A stretch of DNA of 64,000 nucleotides from contig CAMAUY010000004.1 in NCBI GenBank assembly GCA_945861565.1, forward strand, positions 25,836-89,835, in the 5' to 3' direction. A model generated the notes under the pieces. The model was not told the DNA's origin, did not search any database, and saw nothing but the letters and a program-made list of their open reading frames with translations. Of this stretch, positions 1-9,400 are shown one piece after another. Position numbers and translations under genes: made by a program. The stretch's first letter is position 1. Each line of letters opens with the position of its first letter. The DNA is from Akkermansia muciniphila (GTDB taxonomy: Bacteria; Verrucomicrobiota; Verrucomicrobiia; Limisphaerales; UBA9464).

Positions 1-204
1 GGCACGGGCCTGCCTCGCCGGAAGCGGCCCCACCGCGGTGACCCGGCCGGAAGATTTGCGAAGCGCCTCGACCACCGTGGGCAGGCCGAAAGCGAGGGCC
101 TGCCTCATGAGCTCGGCTCTCGTGAGGCCGGTCGCCTTTGCGGCTCTCGCCACTTCACGGGCTAGATTTGCGTCCATGGGCAAAGGGTAAACTGCGGTCG
201 CCAT
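1..204 (-). CDS. Ribbon-helix-helix (CopG-like) regulator or antitoxin, 5' part
   Basis: Reverse-strand frame opening at ATG 204-202 and running 68 codons off the left edge without a stop. The translation begins MATAVYPLPMDANLAREVARA and continues with a TGLTRAELMRQAL helix, the strand-helix-helix pattern of CopG/Arc DNA-binding proteins, often antitoxins or autorepressors. A second in-frame ATG at 177 is an alternative start; it would remove nine residues, including the predicted beta-strand, so the first is preferred. A TATAGG/CCTATA inverted repeat abuts the start, as expected for autoregulation. The C-terminus and any partner toxin lie outside the window. The fold assignment is from pattern only. 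Confidence 0.6.
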   Translation of the reverse strand, partial: MATAVYPLPMDANLAREVARAAKATGLTRAELMRQALAFGLPTVVEALRKSSGRVTAVGPLPARQARA

Positions 205-218
205 ATAGGGATCCTATA
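204..218. promoter_or_regulatory. Inverted repeat at the RHH gene start, likely operator
   Basis: TATAGG, three spacer bases, then CCTATA: perfect 6-bp arms placed directly against the start codon of the ribbon-helix-helix gene. Dimeric RHH proteins bind such short palindromes and repress their own transcription. The role is inferred from position and symmetry. Confidence 0.5.
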
Positions 219-244
219 CGGCTGGCTCGGGCAGTCAACCCCGC

Positions 245-345
245 AAAAGGGGTCAATCCCGGAATTGTGAATTGCACTTAATTGCGAAACTGTTTGCCTC
301 TTATTCCATCTTCTCAAGGCGCTCTCTTACTTTTGCCAACCCTGC
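245..345 (+). repeat. Dispersed repeat R1, copy 1
   Basis: About 100 bp beginning AAAAGGGGTCAATCCCGGAA and ending at TTTTGCCAACCCTGCG. It is nearly identical to 29821-29918, and its first ~35 bp recur at 4924. It lies between the divergent RHH gene and the DUF1549 gene, and reads open in the frame of the latter, which makes upstream starts there unreliable. Motifs opening with AAAGGGGTCA are often seen beside REP-associated Y1 transposase genes; none is present here. Confidence 0.7.
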
Positions 346-422
346 GGTCATTGCTTATCCGCGGCTTGGGGGTCCCCCAAAGCCCTTGCGCCATCCGCTC
401 AACCGACGCAATCTGTCCCAAC

Positions 423-3400
423 ATGAACGCCTCCGAGAAAGCAAATCTCCCTTTTCACGGAACGTCGAGAAACCAAATTCCTACCTGTAAAGCAATCAGG
501 ACACTGTTTCATTCGATTCTGTGGTGGGGGATCATCGCATCGATGGCTGCGGCGGACGATGTCGCGTCCGCGGTTGCCAAGGCATCCGACCTCCCCTGGA
601 GCCTCCGGCGACTGCCCGAAACTGAGCCACGGCTGTCCTCATTGGATTTCCGCTCCTCGGATTCCACGGCGCAACCGATCGACCGATCGATCAGACTGCG
701 GCTGAAAAAGTTGGCTCTCACCCCCGCTCAGCGCGCTGCGTTGTATCTCCAGGTGCGCCGGTTGAGTCTGATGCTTACCGGACTCCCGCCCGATCCCGCC
801 ACAGTCCGCGAGTTCGTGGCCAATCCGACCGATGAGAAGTATGCGGTGCTGGTAGACCGCTACCTTGCGTCAGCCCAGTATGGCGAACGCTGGGCGAGGC
901 ACTGGATGGATGTTGTCCGCTACGCAGAGACCTGGGGATACGAATGGAACCACCTCGTTCGGGAAGCTTGGCGATATCGGGATTATCTGATTCGTGCCTT
1001 CAATCAGGACCTGCCGTACGACCAGTTCATCCGCGAGCATATTGCCGGTGATTTGCTCGACCCTCCCCGCGCGAACGAAACGCTGGGCATCAACGAATCA
1101 TTGATTGGCGGTGCGTTTTATCGCTTCGGTGAAACCGGACACGACGACTGCGTGCTCTATCCCGAGATCAGTCTGGACGTGATGGACAATCAGATTGATA
1201 CACTTTCCAAGGCATTTCAGGCACAGACCGTTGCCTGTTCACGATGCCACAACCACAAGATCGACGACATACCTCAGACGGACTACTACGGGCTGTTGGG
1301 GGTGATGGCCAGTTCTCGTCAGGTGATTCGAACGCTTGATTTGCCGCATCGGCAGGATGAACTCAAACGGAAACTCGTGGCCTCGAAGCAAAAGATACGA
1401 CGAGACCTCGCGAACGTGTGGGCGCGCAAGATCGAAGAGATCTCGGCGGCATCATTGGTGCAATTGATACGTTCGCCGGAGCCGTCAGTCGGAAAAGAGA
1501 AGGGGACTCTCGACGACCCTGGCAACATGGAACACCCGCTGTTTGTATGGCGAAAAATGACAAATCTGCCGGAGGGAAAATCCTGGCAGCAGCACTGGAA
1601 CGAAACCCGACAGTCGATGCAGGAGGAACACGAACGACGCGGAAAGTTCAATCGCGAAAACTTTGTTCCGTTCGGTGATTTTACGAACCGCTCGAAAGGC
1701 CGGGCCAGCGATCATCCGAATTGGTCATTCGAAGGTCTTGCGGTGGAGAACGGGGAGTGTTTTACGTTCCCGGGCGACTTCTCCGTTCGTCCCGACGGAT
1801 CGAATGTCATCAGCAGCGTTCTCCCGGCCGGTTTGTTCTCGCATGGATTGTCGCAAAAACTGAACGCTGCGGTGCGGTCGCCGCTTCTGCCAGAGGATAA
1901 GAAGTTTATCAGCTATCAGGCGATGGGAGAACGCAGCAGCGTCTGTCGCACGGTCATCGCCAACTGCACCCTGCCGTATTTTCACACGCATCGATTCAAT
2001 TCGTCCAATCTGACGTGGATCACCGTGGACCTTGCACACATTCGTACTTCGCCGCTCGTCCGCCTGAAGTCGTACCTCGAATGGGCCACGGCACTCGACG
2101 ATCAGGGCTTTCCCGTTCTCAATATGCCCCAGGCCGAGTATCAAAAATCACTCGACAATCCCCGTTCCTGGTTCGGGGTTACCAGGGCGGTGATGCACGA
2201 TGTCAAAGAGCCTCCCCTTCAGGAGCTGCAGGCACCGCTGCAGGTATTTGATTCTCCGGTCGCGGATCCTGACGCTCTGGCTCAACGCTATCGGGCGATT
2301 CTGCAAACTGCGATTGCCCGCTGGTCTGACGGATTGGCCAGCGAATCCGACGTCTTCTGGATCAACTCCTTCATGAATTTCGAACTGCTCACCCGCAGAC
2401 AGGATGCTTCCGCTCCGTTAACTCAGTCGGTAGCCGAATATCGAGCTCTGGAGGAACAAATTGAAACGCCGCAGCGCATCGTCGGCATCGCCGACCAGGA
2501 CGAGGGCTTTGATGTTCCGCTGTTTGGCGGCGGTGACCCAAAGAACCCGCGGGACCTGGCGCATCGAGGTTATCTCTCGGCGATCGAGCCTCTGATTTCC
2601 GACAAGCCCATGCTGACCGGCAGCGGCCGACGCCGGACGGCTGAATTAATCGCCCACCCACAGAACCCGCTGACAGCGCGAGTCATGGCCAATCGGATCT
2701 GGCACTACCTGTTCGGTAGCGGCATCGTGCGAACGGTCGACGATTTTGGGAATCTCGGAGACCGGCCGAGCCACCCTGAGTTGCTGGACTATCTCGCACG
2801 CCGGCTCATCGATTCCGGCTGGTCGGTCAAGGCTGTGGTTCGAGAGATTGTTCTCAGTGACACATTTCGGCAGTCGTCCGCCAGTTCCGTGGCTGGGGAA
2901 CAGAAGGATCCGGAGAATCGATTGTTTCACCGCTACGCCTCCCGCCGCCTGGAAGCGGAAGTGATTCGCGATTCGATGCTGCTGGTTTCGGGCCGTCTGG
3001 ACTCTGCGATGTTTGGTCCCAGCATCAATCCGTATCGGCAGGAAGAAGTCGATCGTCGCAAGCTCTACGTCGGCCCGCTGGACGGCGCTGGCCGCCGCAG
3101 CATTTACCTTAGCATCACGCGGATGGGACCTCCAAAACTGCTCCAGCTTTTCAACCTACCGGATCCTTCTGTGACACGGGGACGCCGCGATTCAACCAAT
3201 GTTCCGGCGCAGGCACTGGGCCTGCTCAATGACCCCTTTGTGAATCAGCAGGCCCGAGTGAATGCCAGGCGTATACTGAACGAGACTGGAGCGGACATTG
3301 CTTTCGGAACACGGCTCGAGCGGTTGTTTCTCAGCCTGTTCAGTCGACCGCCAGGTGAAATGGAACGGCGGGAGTATGTCGACTTCTTCGAACAACTGGC

Positions 3401-3509
3401 GACGGCACATGGATTTGCCTCCGGCGCAGAGGCACTCGAGAGTGAAGAGGTGTGGAAAGACCTGATTCACACGCTCTACAACCTGAAGGAATTTACTTAT
3501 GTCCTTTGA
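423..3509 (+). CDS. DUF1549/DUF1553 domain protein (planctomycete/verrucomicrobial PSD1-type)
   Basis: Exported protein of ~1028 residues, of a family abundant in Planctomycetes and Verrucomicrobia, usually paired with DUF1501 proteins and thought to act on external sulfated or complex polysaccharides; the biochemistry is unproven. The DUF1549 part shows GERWARHWMDVVRYAET and a CSRCHNHKIDDI heme-like CxxCH motif. The C-terminal DUF1553 part has PLTARVMANRIWHYLFGSG and a GLLNDPFVNQQA block. The frame is open from 282, but that stretch lies in repeat R1. ATG 423 is chosen because it is followed by a hydrophobic leader (FHSILWWGIIASMAAADD). It lacks the N-terminal PSCyt1 cytochrome domain of many relatives. 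It overlaps the next gene by 11 nt, indicating translational coupling. Confidence 0.88.
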   Translation: MNASEKANLPFHGTSRNQIPTCKAIRTLFHSILWWGIIASMAAADDVASAVAKASDLPWSLRRLPETEPRLSSLDFRSSDSTAQPIDRSIRLRLKKLALTPAQRAALYLQVRRLSLMLTGLPPDPATVREFVANPTDEKYAVLVDRYLASAQYGERWARHWMDVVRYAETWGYEWNHLVREAWRYRDYLIRAFNQDLPYDQFIREHIAGDLLDPPRANETLGINESLIGGAFYRFGETGHDDCVLYPEISLDVMDNQIDTLSKAFQAQTVACSRCHNHKIDDIPQTDYYGLLGVMASSRQVIRTLDLPHRQDELKRKLVASKQKIRRDLANVWARKIEEISAASLVQLIRSPEPSVGKEKGTLDDPGNMEHPLFVWRKMTNLPEGKSWQQHWNETRQSMQEEHERRGKFNRENFVPFGDFTNRSKGRASDHPNWSFEGLAVENGECFTFPGDFSVRPDGSNVISSVLPAGLFSHGLSQKLNAAVRSPLLPEDKKFISYQAMGERSSVCRTVIANCTLPYFHTHRFNSSNLTWITVDLAHIRTSPLVRLKSYLEWATALDDQGFPVLNMPQAEYQKSLDNPRSWFGVTRAVMHDVKEPPLQELQAPLQVFDSPVADPDALAQRYRAILQTAIARWSDGLASESDVFWINSFMNFELLTRRQDASAPLTQSVAEYRALEEQIETPQRIVGIADQDEGFDVPLFGGGDPKNPRDLAHRGYLSAIEPLISDKPMLTGSGRRRTAELIAHPQNPLTARVMANRIWHYLFGSGIVRTVDDFGNLGDRPSHPELLDYLARRLIDSGWSVKAVVREIVLSDTFRQSSASSVAGEQKDPENRLFHRYASRRLEAEVIRDSMLLVSGRLDSAMFGPSINPYRQEEVDRRKLYVGPLDGAGRRSIYLSITRMGPPKLLQLFNLPDPSVTRGRRDSTNVPAQALGLLNDPFVNQQARVNARRILNETGADIAFGTRLERLFLSLFSRPPGEMERREYVDFFEQLATAHGFASGAEALESEEVWKDLIHTLYNLKEFTYVL

Positions 3510-4923
3510 ACTGGATCTCAAGTCTCCAGCGATCAGTCGCAGAGCGATGCTGGGAGTGTCTTTGGGAGCTATGGCGCGTGCCGGCCTTCTGCCAGGCAGC
3601 CTGATGGCAGCGAAAACTGGCTCGCCGCCACCTGTCCGAATTCCACATTTTGTCCCTCAGGCGAAACATGTAATTTTCTGTTTCATGCAGGGCGGAATGT
3701 CACACGTCGACATTTTCGATCCCAAGCCGATGCTGGACAAGCACGACGGGGAATCGACCTTTAACAGCAACCTGCAATCGCAGGGACCGGGAAGCCGCAA
3801 GTGGCTGAAGAGCCCGTGGAAGTTTCAGCAGCACGGGGAATCCGGCATTGCGATCAGCAGCCTGCTGCCTCAACTGGCAAACTGCGTGGATGATCTCACC
3901 ATCATCCGGTCAATGCGTGGCGGGCTGCCGTTACATTCCGTCGGCAACCTGTTTCTTCATTCCGGGCGCAATCGCGCCGGATTCCCGAGTTTGGGCGCGT
4001 GGATCAACTATGGGCTTGGCACCGAAAATCCGAACCTGCCGGGTCATATCCTCATGCACTACGATGAGGTCCTCCCAGGTGGGATGGAAAATTTTTCGAA
4101 TGGTTTTCTGCCTGCGCAGCACCAGGCGACACCTCTCCGAGCGGATGGAGTTCCGCTCGACAACCTTACATCGATGGACAAGTCCGCCGGCACGCAGCGC
4201 GTCAAACTGGACTTTCTCCAGCGGCGGGACCGGGCATTATCTGAAGCGCTTGGAGGGCAGGCAGGCATCGACGCAGCGATCCTGAACTACCACCTCGCGG
4301 AACGAATGCAGGATCATCTGCCTCGGGTGCTGAATATCGAAGTGGAAAGTCCGGTAGTTCGGCAACTCTACGGTCTTGGTTCCGGAGATCCTCAGAAAGA
4401 ACGCTACGCAACCCATTGTTTGCGAGCTCGGCGCCTGATTGAAGCGGGCGTGCGATTCGTCGAAATCGTCACTCCACCCGGATTCAGTGAAAACGGTTCG
4501 TGGGATCAGCACAGCGACCTGAAGAAAGGGCACGAGGCGAACTGCTTCATCGTTGACCAACCCATCGCCGCGCTGATTCACGACTTGAAGGCGCGCGGGC
4601 TTTTCAATCAGACCCTCATTGTGGTCGCCGGTGAAATGGGACGAACTCCCCACTCCAGCGGCAGGAACGGGCGTGATCATCACACTTCCTGTTACTCCGT
4701 GATGGTCGCCGGAGGCGGTTTCAGGGCTGGATTGGTTTACGGGACAACGGATGACTTCGGGATGGCGGTCGTCGAAAATCCGGTCTCAGTTCACGACCTG
4801 CATGCGACCCTCCTTCACCAGCTGGGACTCAACCACGAAGCGCTGACCTATCGCTTTGGCGGCCGCGATTTCACTCTTCCCGATGTCGAGGGGCACGTGA
4901 ACCGCGACTTGATCCGGTCATAG
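3499..4923 (+). CDS. DUF1501 domain protein (sulfatase-like fold, Tat-exported)
   Basis: 474 residues. The N-terminus carries a twin-arginine signal (ISRRAMLGVSLGAMARAG), so export is probably in folded form through Tat. The body has the DUF1501 hallmarks: FCFMQGGMSHVDIFDPKP near residue 55, a NGSWDQHSD segment, and GEMGRTPHSSGRNGRDHH near residue 375, which resembles the metal-binding end of alkaline phosphatase/sulfatase folds. Length is typical. The start overlaps the end of the DUF1549/1553 gene by 11 nt, so the two are translated together and probably act on the same external substrate. No substrate can be read from the sequence. Confidence 0.9.
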   Translation: MSFELDLKSPAISRRAMLGVSLGAMARAGLLPGSLMAAKTGSPPPVRIPHFVPQAKHVIFCFMQGGMSHVDIFDPKPMLDKHDGESTFNSNLQSQGPGSRKWLKSPWKFQQHGESGIAISSLLPQLANCVDDLTIIRSMRGGLPLHSVGNLFLHSGRNRAGFPSLGAWINYGLGTENPNLPGHILMHYDEVLPGGMENFSNGFLPAQHQATPLRADGVPLDNLTSMDKSAGTQRVKLDFLQRRDRALSEALGGQAGIDAAILNYHLAERMQDHLPRVLNIEVESPVVRQLYGLGSGDPQKERYATHCLRARRLIEAGVRFVEIVTPPGFSENGSWDQHSDLKKGHEANCFIVDQPIAALIHDLKARGLFNQTLIVVAGEMGRTPHSSGRNGRDHHTSCYSVMVAGGGFRAGLVYGTTDDFGMAVVENPVSVHDLHATLLHQLGLNHEALTYRFGGRDFTLPDVEGHVNRDLIRS

Positions 4924-4964
4924 AAAAGGGGACAAGCCCGGAATTGTGAATCGGATTGGTTTTG
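4924..4964 (+). repeat. Dispersed repeat R1, short copy
   Basis: AAAAGGGGACAAGCCCGGAA and the next ~15 bases match the first third of R1 at 245 and 29821, directly after the DUF1501 stop codon. The rest of 4965-5160 shows no convincing gene on either strand. Confidence 0.6.
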
Positions 4965-5160
4965 GCATAGCCACCAAGCCAAGGCTTGCTTCTTCGGCAT
5001 CGCATTGGCTCCGTCCTGCAATTGCCGATCCTCAACCTGAACGCCGCAAATCCCAGGCCCAACTTTACCATCATGCGGTCGGTCACCAGCCAATCTGGAC
5101 GTTGCAACTCTCCTGTTACGTCAAAGGAATAACCGTTCTGCCAGTGGATCCCCGAGGCAC

Positions 5161-6369
5161 TTATCTCGTCCAACAGTGTACCGTGACCAGCGTGTTCACC
5201 GGCACCGTGACCGGGAGCACGACAAAGGCGGGGTTGTCCTTCGTATTATCGATCTGGCCGTCGACTATCACCGGTAATCCGGAATCGGGAGTCAACGTGA
5301 CCCGGACAGGCACCATTCGGCCGAAATCGCGTGCCTGGATTTTGACCGTGCGATTGGTGGTCGAATCAATTGGCAAGTTGAAGGTCACCGGTCCGCTACC
5401 AAGGGGGATGACGTTGCCGGCGGCCTCGACCGTCGCGAGTTGGGGAATCAGCGGCGGGAAACTCAGCATGTTCCCACCGACGGTCGTGACGCTGTTATTT
5501 AGAAACTGAAAACGCAGGTTCGTCCGGTCGATGGTGTCGACGCGGATTCGTCCTAAACCCCCATTGCTACCGGGCCTAACATCCACGCGTCCCGCACCCT
5601 CAACCTTTGTCGCGACCAAGCGAATCGCGCCACCGCTGCCGCCGTTTAAACAGGTACTATTCCCGCCTCCGAACGATTCCACCGCACCGTTGATGACAAT
5701 CCGGTTGTTCGCCGCGATGAGGATTGCTCCGCCACCCCCGCCGCCACCCCCGCCGGGCTGGCCTTCACCGCCCCCCCCGCCGGATCCGCCGACGATCGGG
5801 ATCAACAGAATACTGCCATACACGGCACCGCCCCTGCCCGCTCCCACCGAGCCATAAGAACCGCCGCCAGCACTCGATGGACTACAATTTCCGTCTCCGC
5901 CGCCGGAGCCGCCCGGCCCGTAGCCGGATCCTGGGGGTGCCTCAGGCCCAAAGCCTGGCTTTCCGCCGTCAAAGCCCCCGGGACCACCGATCCCTGCGGA
6001 ATTCGGGCCCGGTGCGGCCCCATTCACATCGATGATTCCGTCCACGATCACATCCCCCTGCGAGAGGATGAAGACGGGCGTATTGCGGACGTTTCGCCGG
6101 AAGTTCAGGCGCACATTCGCGCTTACCTTCAGACTCTTATAGTGGAGTCTACCGTCGGGAGGCAGGTCAACGGTCGTATTCTCGGCGATGACGACATCCC
6201 CGAGCGCATTGGTACTTCCAGCGTTGAATCCCTGTGCCAGCGCCCGTCCTGTCGCCAAGGCGAGCAAGGCAATAAACACGGTGGCGCGTCCCCAAGATCG
6301 CTCGCGAGGTGGTTGTATCACAGCCAAACGCGCGTCCAATGTTTCGGGTATAGTTCGTGATGTTTTCAT
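5161..6369 (-). CDS. Secreted glycine-rich protein, fourth gene of the surface operon
   Basis: 402 residues. A long N-terminal region precedes a signal segment (VFIALLALATGRALAQ, cleavage likely near residue 45). The mature part starts with a strand-rich region, then residues ~115-245 are extremely Gly-rich (GGSGGGGGEGQPGG-type runs), then two beta-rich stretches. The low-complexity DNA is GC-extreme and creates open antisense frames on the plus strand. The gene begins 37 nt after the stop of the 3287-residue gene and probably belongs to the same transcript. No family beyond verrucomicrobial Gly-rich exported proteins is recognised; a passive surface or matrix role is only a guess. Confidence 0.7.
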   Translation of the reverse strand: MKTSRTIPETLDARLAVIQPPRERSWGRATVFIALLALATGRALAQGFNAGSTNALGDVVIAENTTVDLPPDGRLHYKSLKVSANVRLNFRRNVRNTPVFILSQGDVIVDGIIDVNGAAPGPNSAGIGGPGGFDGGKPGFGPEAPPGSGYGPGGSGGGDGNCSPSSAGGGSYGSVGAGRGGAVYGSILLIPIVGGSGGGGGEGQPGGGGGGGGGAILIAANNRIVINGAVESFGGGNSTCLNGGSGGAIRLVATKVEGAGRVDVRPGSNGGLGRIRVDTIDRTNLRFQFLNNSVTTVGGNMLSFPPLIPQLATVEAAGNVIPLGSGPVTFNLPIDSTTNRTVKIQARDFGRMVPVRVTLTPDSGLPVIVDGQIDNTKDNPAFVVLPVTVPVNTLVTVHCWTR

Positions 6370-6406
6370 AGAATCTGTGTGATGTTCGGCTAACGGATTT
6401 TAAAGT

Positions 6407-9400
6407 TCAGGGCACCTCGCGCACGCGATAAAATTGGGACCCGGGTTGGCGAGTGACAGTCCTGGCAAGGAAACGGCCCGGTTCGGGCTGGGCGATGCCG
6501 GCACGTTCATCGATCCACAGGAGAAGGTCGTTGCTGGATTCAATGACAAACCGGCTGCGGGCAGAGCCATTCCATTCAAAGGCCACCTGCCAGACACCGC
6601 TGGCCTCGCTTGCCTGACGCGCACCGGATTGAAGCGAGATCAATTCAACAATCCTAAGGACGACACCGCGCTCAATCAGGGTCGCAGTTGTCCCGGAGCC
6701 TGACGAGCCTGACGGGGTGCCCGACCCGACCGGTGGACTTGCCCCGCTGGTTAGATCCAAGCGGAGGAACACAATAGGTTCCGAAACGGTGATTCCAACC
6801 CCCTCGAGGCCGATTGCTGGAGTCGCCGGCAGGACGATACCCACGACGGGTTCGCTCACTGTCAATCCGTCGCTGACCGTGCCGACTCCAACAGAACCGG
6901 GCAGGACAAGGCCCACAACCGGTTCCGCCACGGTCAGCCCGTCGTCGCCTGACTCCAAGGTCGGGCTCCGCGGTAGAACGAGACCGACTTGAGGCTCGCC
7001 CAGGGTAATTCCACCAACCGCAACTTCTGCGGTTGGAACCGCCGGAAGAACCAATCCAACTGTTGGCTCGGAGACAACAACTCCCCCCGCAGCTGACTCT
7101 ACGTTCGGGGTTGCCGGTAGCACCAATGAAACCGAATTCTCACCCACAATGAACAGTACAGGCGTGGAATTCGGATCGAGCGGATTCGAGCCTATCTCGA
7201 CCTCAGCGCCGTCGGGCCAAGCATCCCCGTCGGTATCGCGTTTCGTCGGGCTTGTCCCTCGCGCCAGTTCATCGCTATTCGACAAACCATCCCCGTCAAT
7301 GTCCGGATCGTCCGCATCGGGAATGCCATCCCTGTCTAGGTCCGCGTTTGCTCCCAGCGGGTTCGGGTCCAAGCCGTCGGGTATTCCATCTCCGTCGGTA
7401 TCCGGATTCTTCGGATTGGTTCCCGCGACCATTTCGGCACCGTCATTCAATCCGTCGCTGTCGGTGTCGGCACGCAATGGATCCGTGCCTCGCGCGATTT
7501 CGTCAGCATCCGCAAGACCGTCGTTGTCGTCGTCGGAATCGTCGCGATCTGGAATTCCGTCGTGGTCGGTGTCCCGAAGCACCGTTACTTGGAATCGGTT
7601 CGTCACCGATTTTTCGTCGGAATCAATCGCGATCACGGCAACAAACGACGTCACGACCGTCAACGGTACGAGCGTCAGTTCGGTGCGGAGCTGATTGGTC
7701 GGCGGGACCGAAAGATTGGTGAGTCCGCTGAGCTTCCACGTTGCACTGACATCGGGGCCGATAACGCGTAGCGAGACGAGATTCGAATCTCCATCGGTGG
7801 CGTTGACTTCGATCCGACTCGTTGCGCCCTGGACCAACTCAAGGCTTGCGAGGGCGTCGAGGGTTGGGGGACGCGCAGCCACCAGCGGCGCCGAGTCAAG
7901 ATTATCGGGAACGCCATCGCCATCGGAGTCTCGGTTCAGCGGGTTAGTCCCACGCGCGACTTCGAGGCCATCCGAAAGTGTATCCCCATCGGAGTCGGGA
8001 TTCCGGGGATCGGTTCCGCGAACCAACTCCTGGGCGTTACTCAATTCATCGCCGTCGATATCGGGGTCAACGGCATCGGGGATTCCGTCGCGATCCAGAT
8101 CCGCAAGAACGATGATCTTCAATTCGGCCTCGGCCACCAGCGAGTTCGTGTCGGTGATACGAATGACGATTCGGTTCGTTCCCGCCGCGGCAGCGGTAAC
8201 ATGGACGATGGGGTTGGTACGCATCACCGGTGGAACAAAATTCAGGAGGCGGCTGCCCGACCCATTCCAATCGAACGAATCGATAATTCCGGGAGTGGCC
8301 AGGGACAGTTCCGCGATGGAAACAGGCGCCGTTGTTCCGTCGATGCGGATTTCGACATTGGTGCTCACGCCTTCGGTCAGCTCAATCCCAACGGGCAGGG
8401 TCAGCGTTGGCGGGGTGCGCACAGCGATGGGAATCGAGAGGTTCACCGGCTGGGAATCCTGGCCGGAGTTATCCCGCGCAACAGCGGTAACCTGAACCGA
8501 AGATCCCGGGGCATTCGCCGGAACCACAAAGCTCAGGAGCGTTGGCTGGCCGTTTGGCAGGTTGGTCACGCCATTGATTGCGCCGGTAACTGTGATGCGA
8601 ACGTTCGCAACGCGGACATCGTCCTCAGCACTCGCGCGGATGCTAAAAGTGCTGCCCGAGCCGACCGGGCCGGACGCGGGAACGACGCGCTCGAGCGAGA
8701 TGACGGGCGGTTCATCTGCCTGTACGGCGACCGTGAGCTCAGCCACCGGACCCTCGTTGTGAAAGCGGTCGGTGGCGATTGCACGGAAGGTTATGGAACC
8801 GGGAGCCGGCAGCAGTGCTGGGACGGCGAAGGGCGCGGTTGAGTCCGCATCGAGTGGCTTAAAATCCTGGGTAAACCGGATCGTCACACTCGCCTCAACC
8901 GCGGCGAGATCGGCTTCGATCGTCACCGTGGTTCCGGCAACGCGTGGCTCACTGCCGACAAGTCGGAGGGAGGCAATGGCGGGTCCAATCGTATCCAAGG
9001 TCGCGAAACGAGCGGTGATCGGTTGGTTCGCCGCCGGGTTGCCGGCGAGATCCACGATTCCGCTGACACTGAGGGTATAGGTTGTGTTGGGTTGGAGCGC
9101 AGCGGTCGGCGTAAAGTTCAAGCCGAGGCGGTTCAAGCCAACGGTGGCGACACCGGCGACCGGGCCCGTCGGGCCGATGACGGTCAGGGTGACGTTGGTG
9201 GAGCGCACGGGCTCGTTGAACGACAGTCTCGGGACGGCGCGCGGATCAATTTGGTTCGCGCCGTCCGCCGGGAAAATGGAAACGACAACGGGTGGATCGC
9301 CATCCGCCGTGGTGAATCTCGAAAGAAACGGCGCCGAAAGCGGACGACCGACGAGATCCGTCGGGCCGGCAGCGGTTACACTACCCAACGGGTCACGGCG

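Noticed and set aside
282..422. Upstream extension of the DUF1549/1553 frame from 282
   Set aside because: The extension encodes dispersed repeat R1 and has no leader; ATG 423 precedes a plausible signal segment.
5000..5160. Short minus-strand frame beside the short R1 copy
   Set aside because: No ribosome site, no family resemblance, and frames run through the repeat; not supportable as a gene.
5560..5960. Proline-rich plus-strand frames
   Set aside because: Mirror image of the Gly-rich stretch of the secreted protein on the minus strand; the signal peptide supports the minus-strand gene.
6775..7138. CRISPR-like periodicity
   Set aside because: The 72-bp period has no invariant repeat or unique spacers and lies in frame within a protein as 24-residue repeats.
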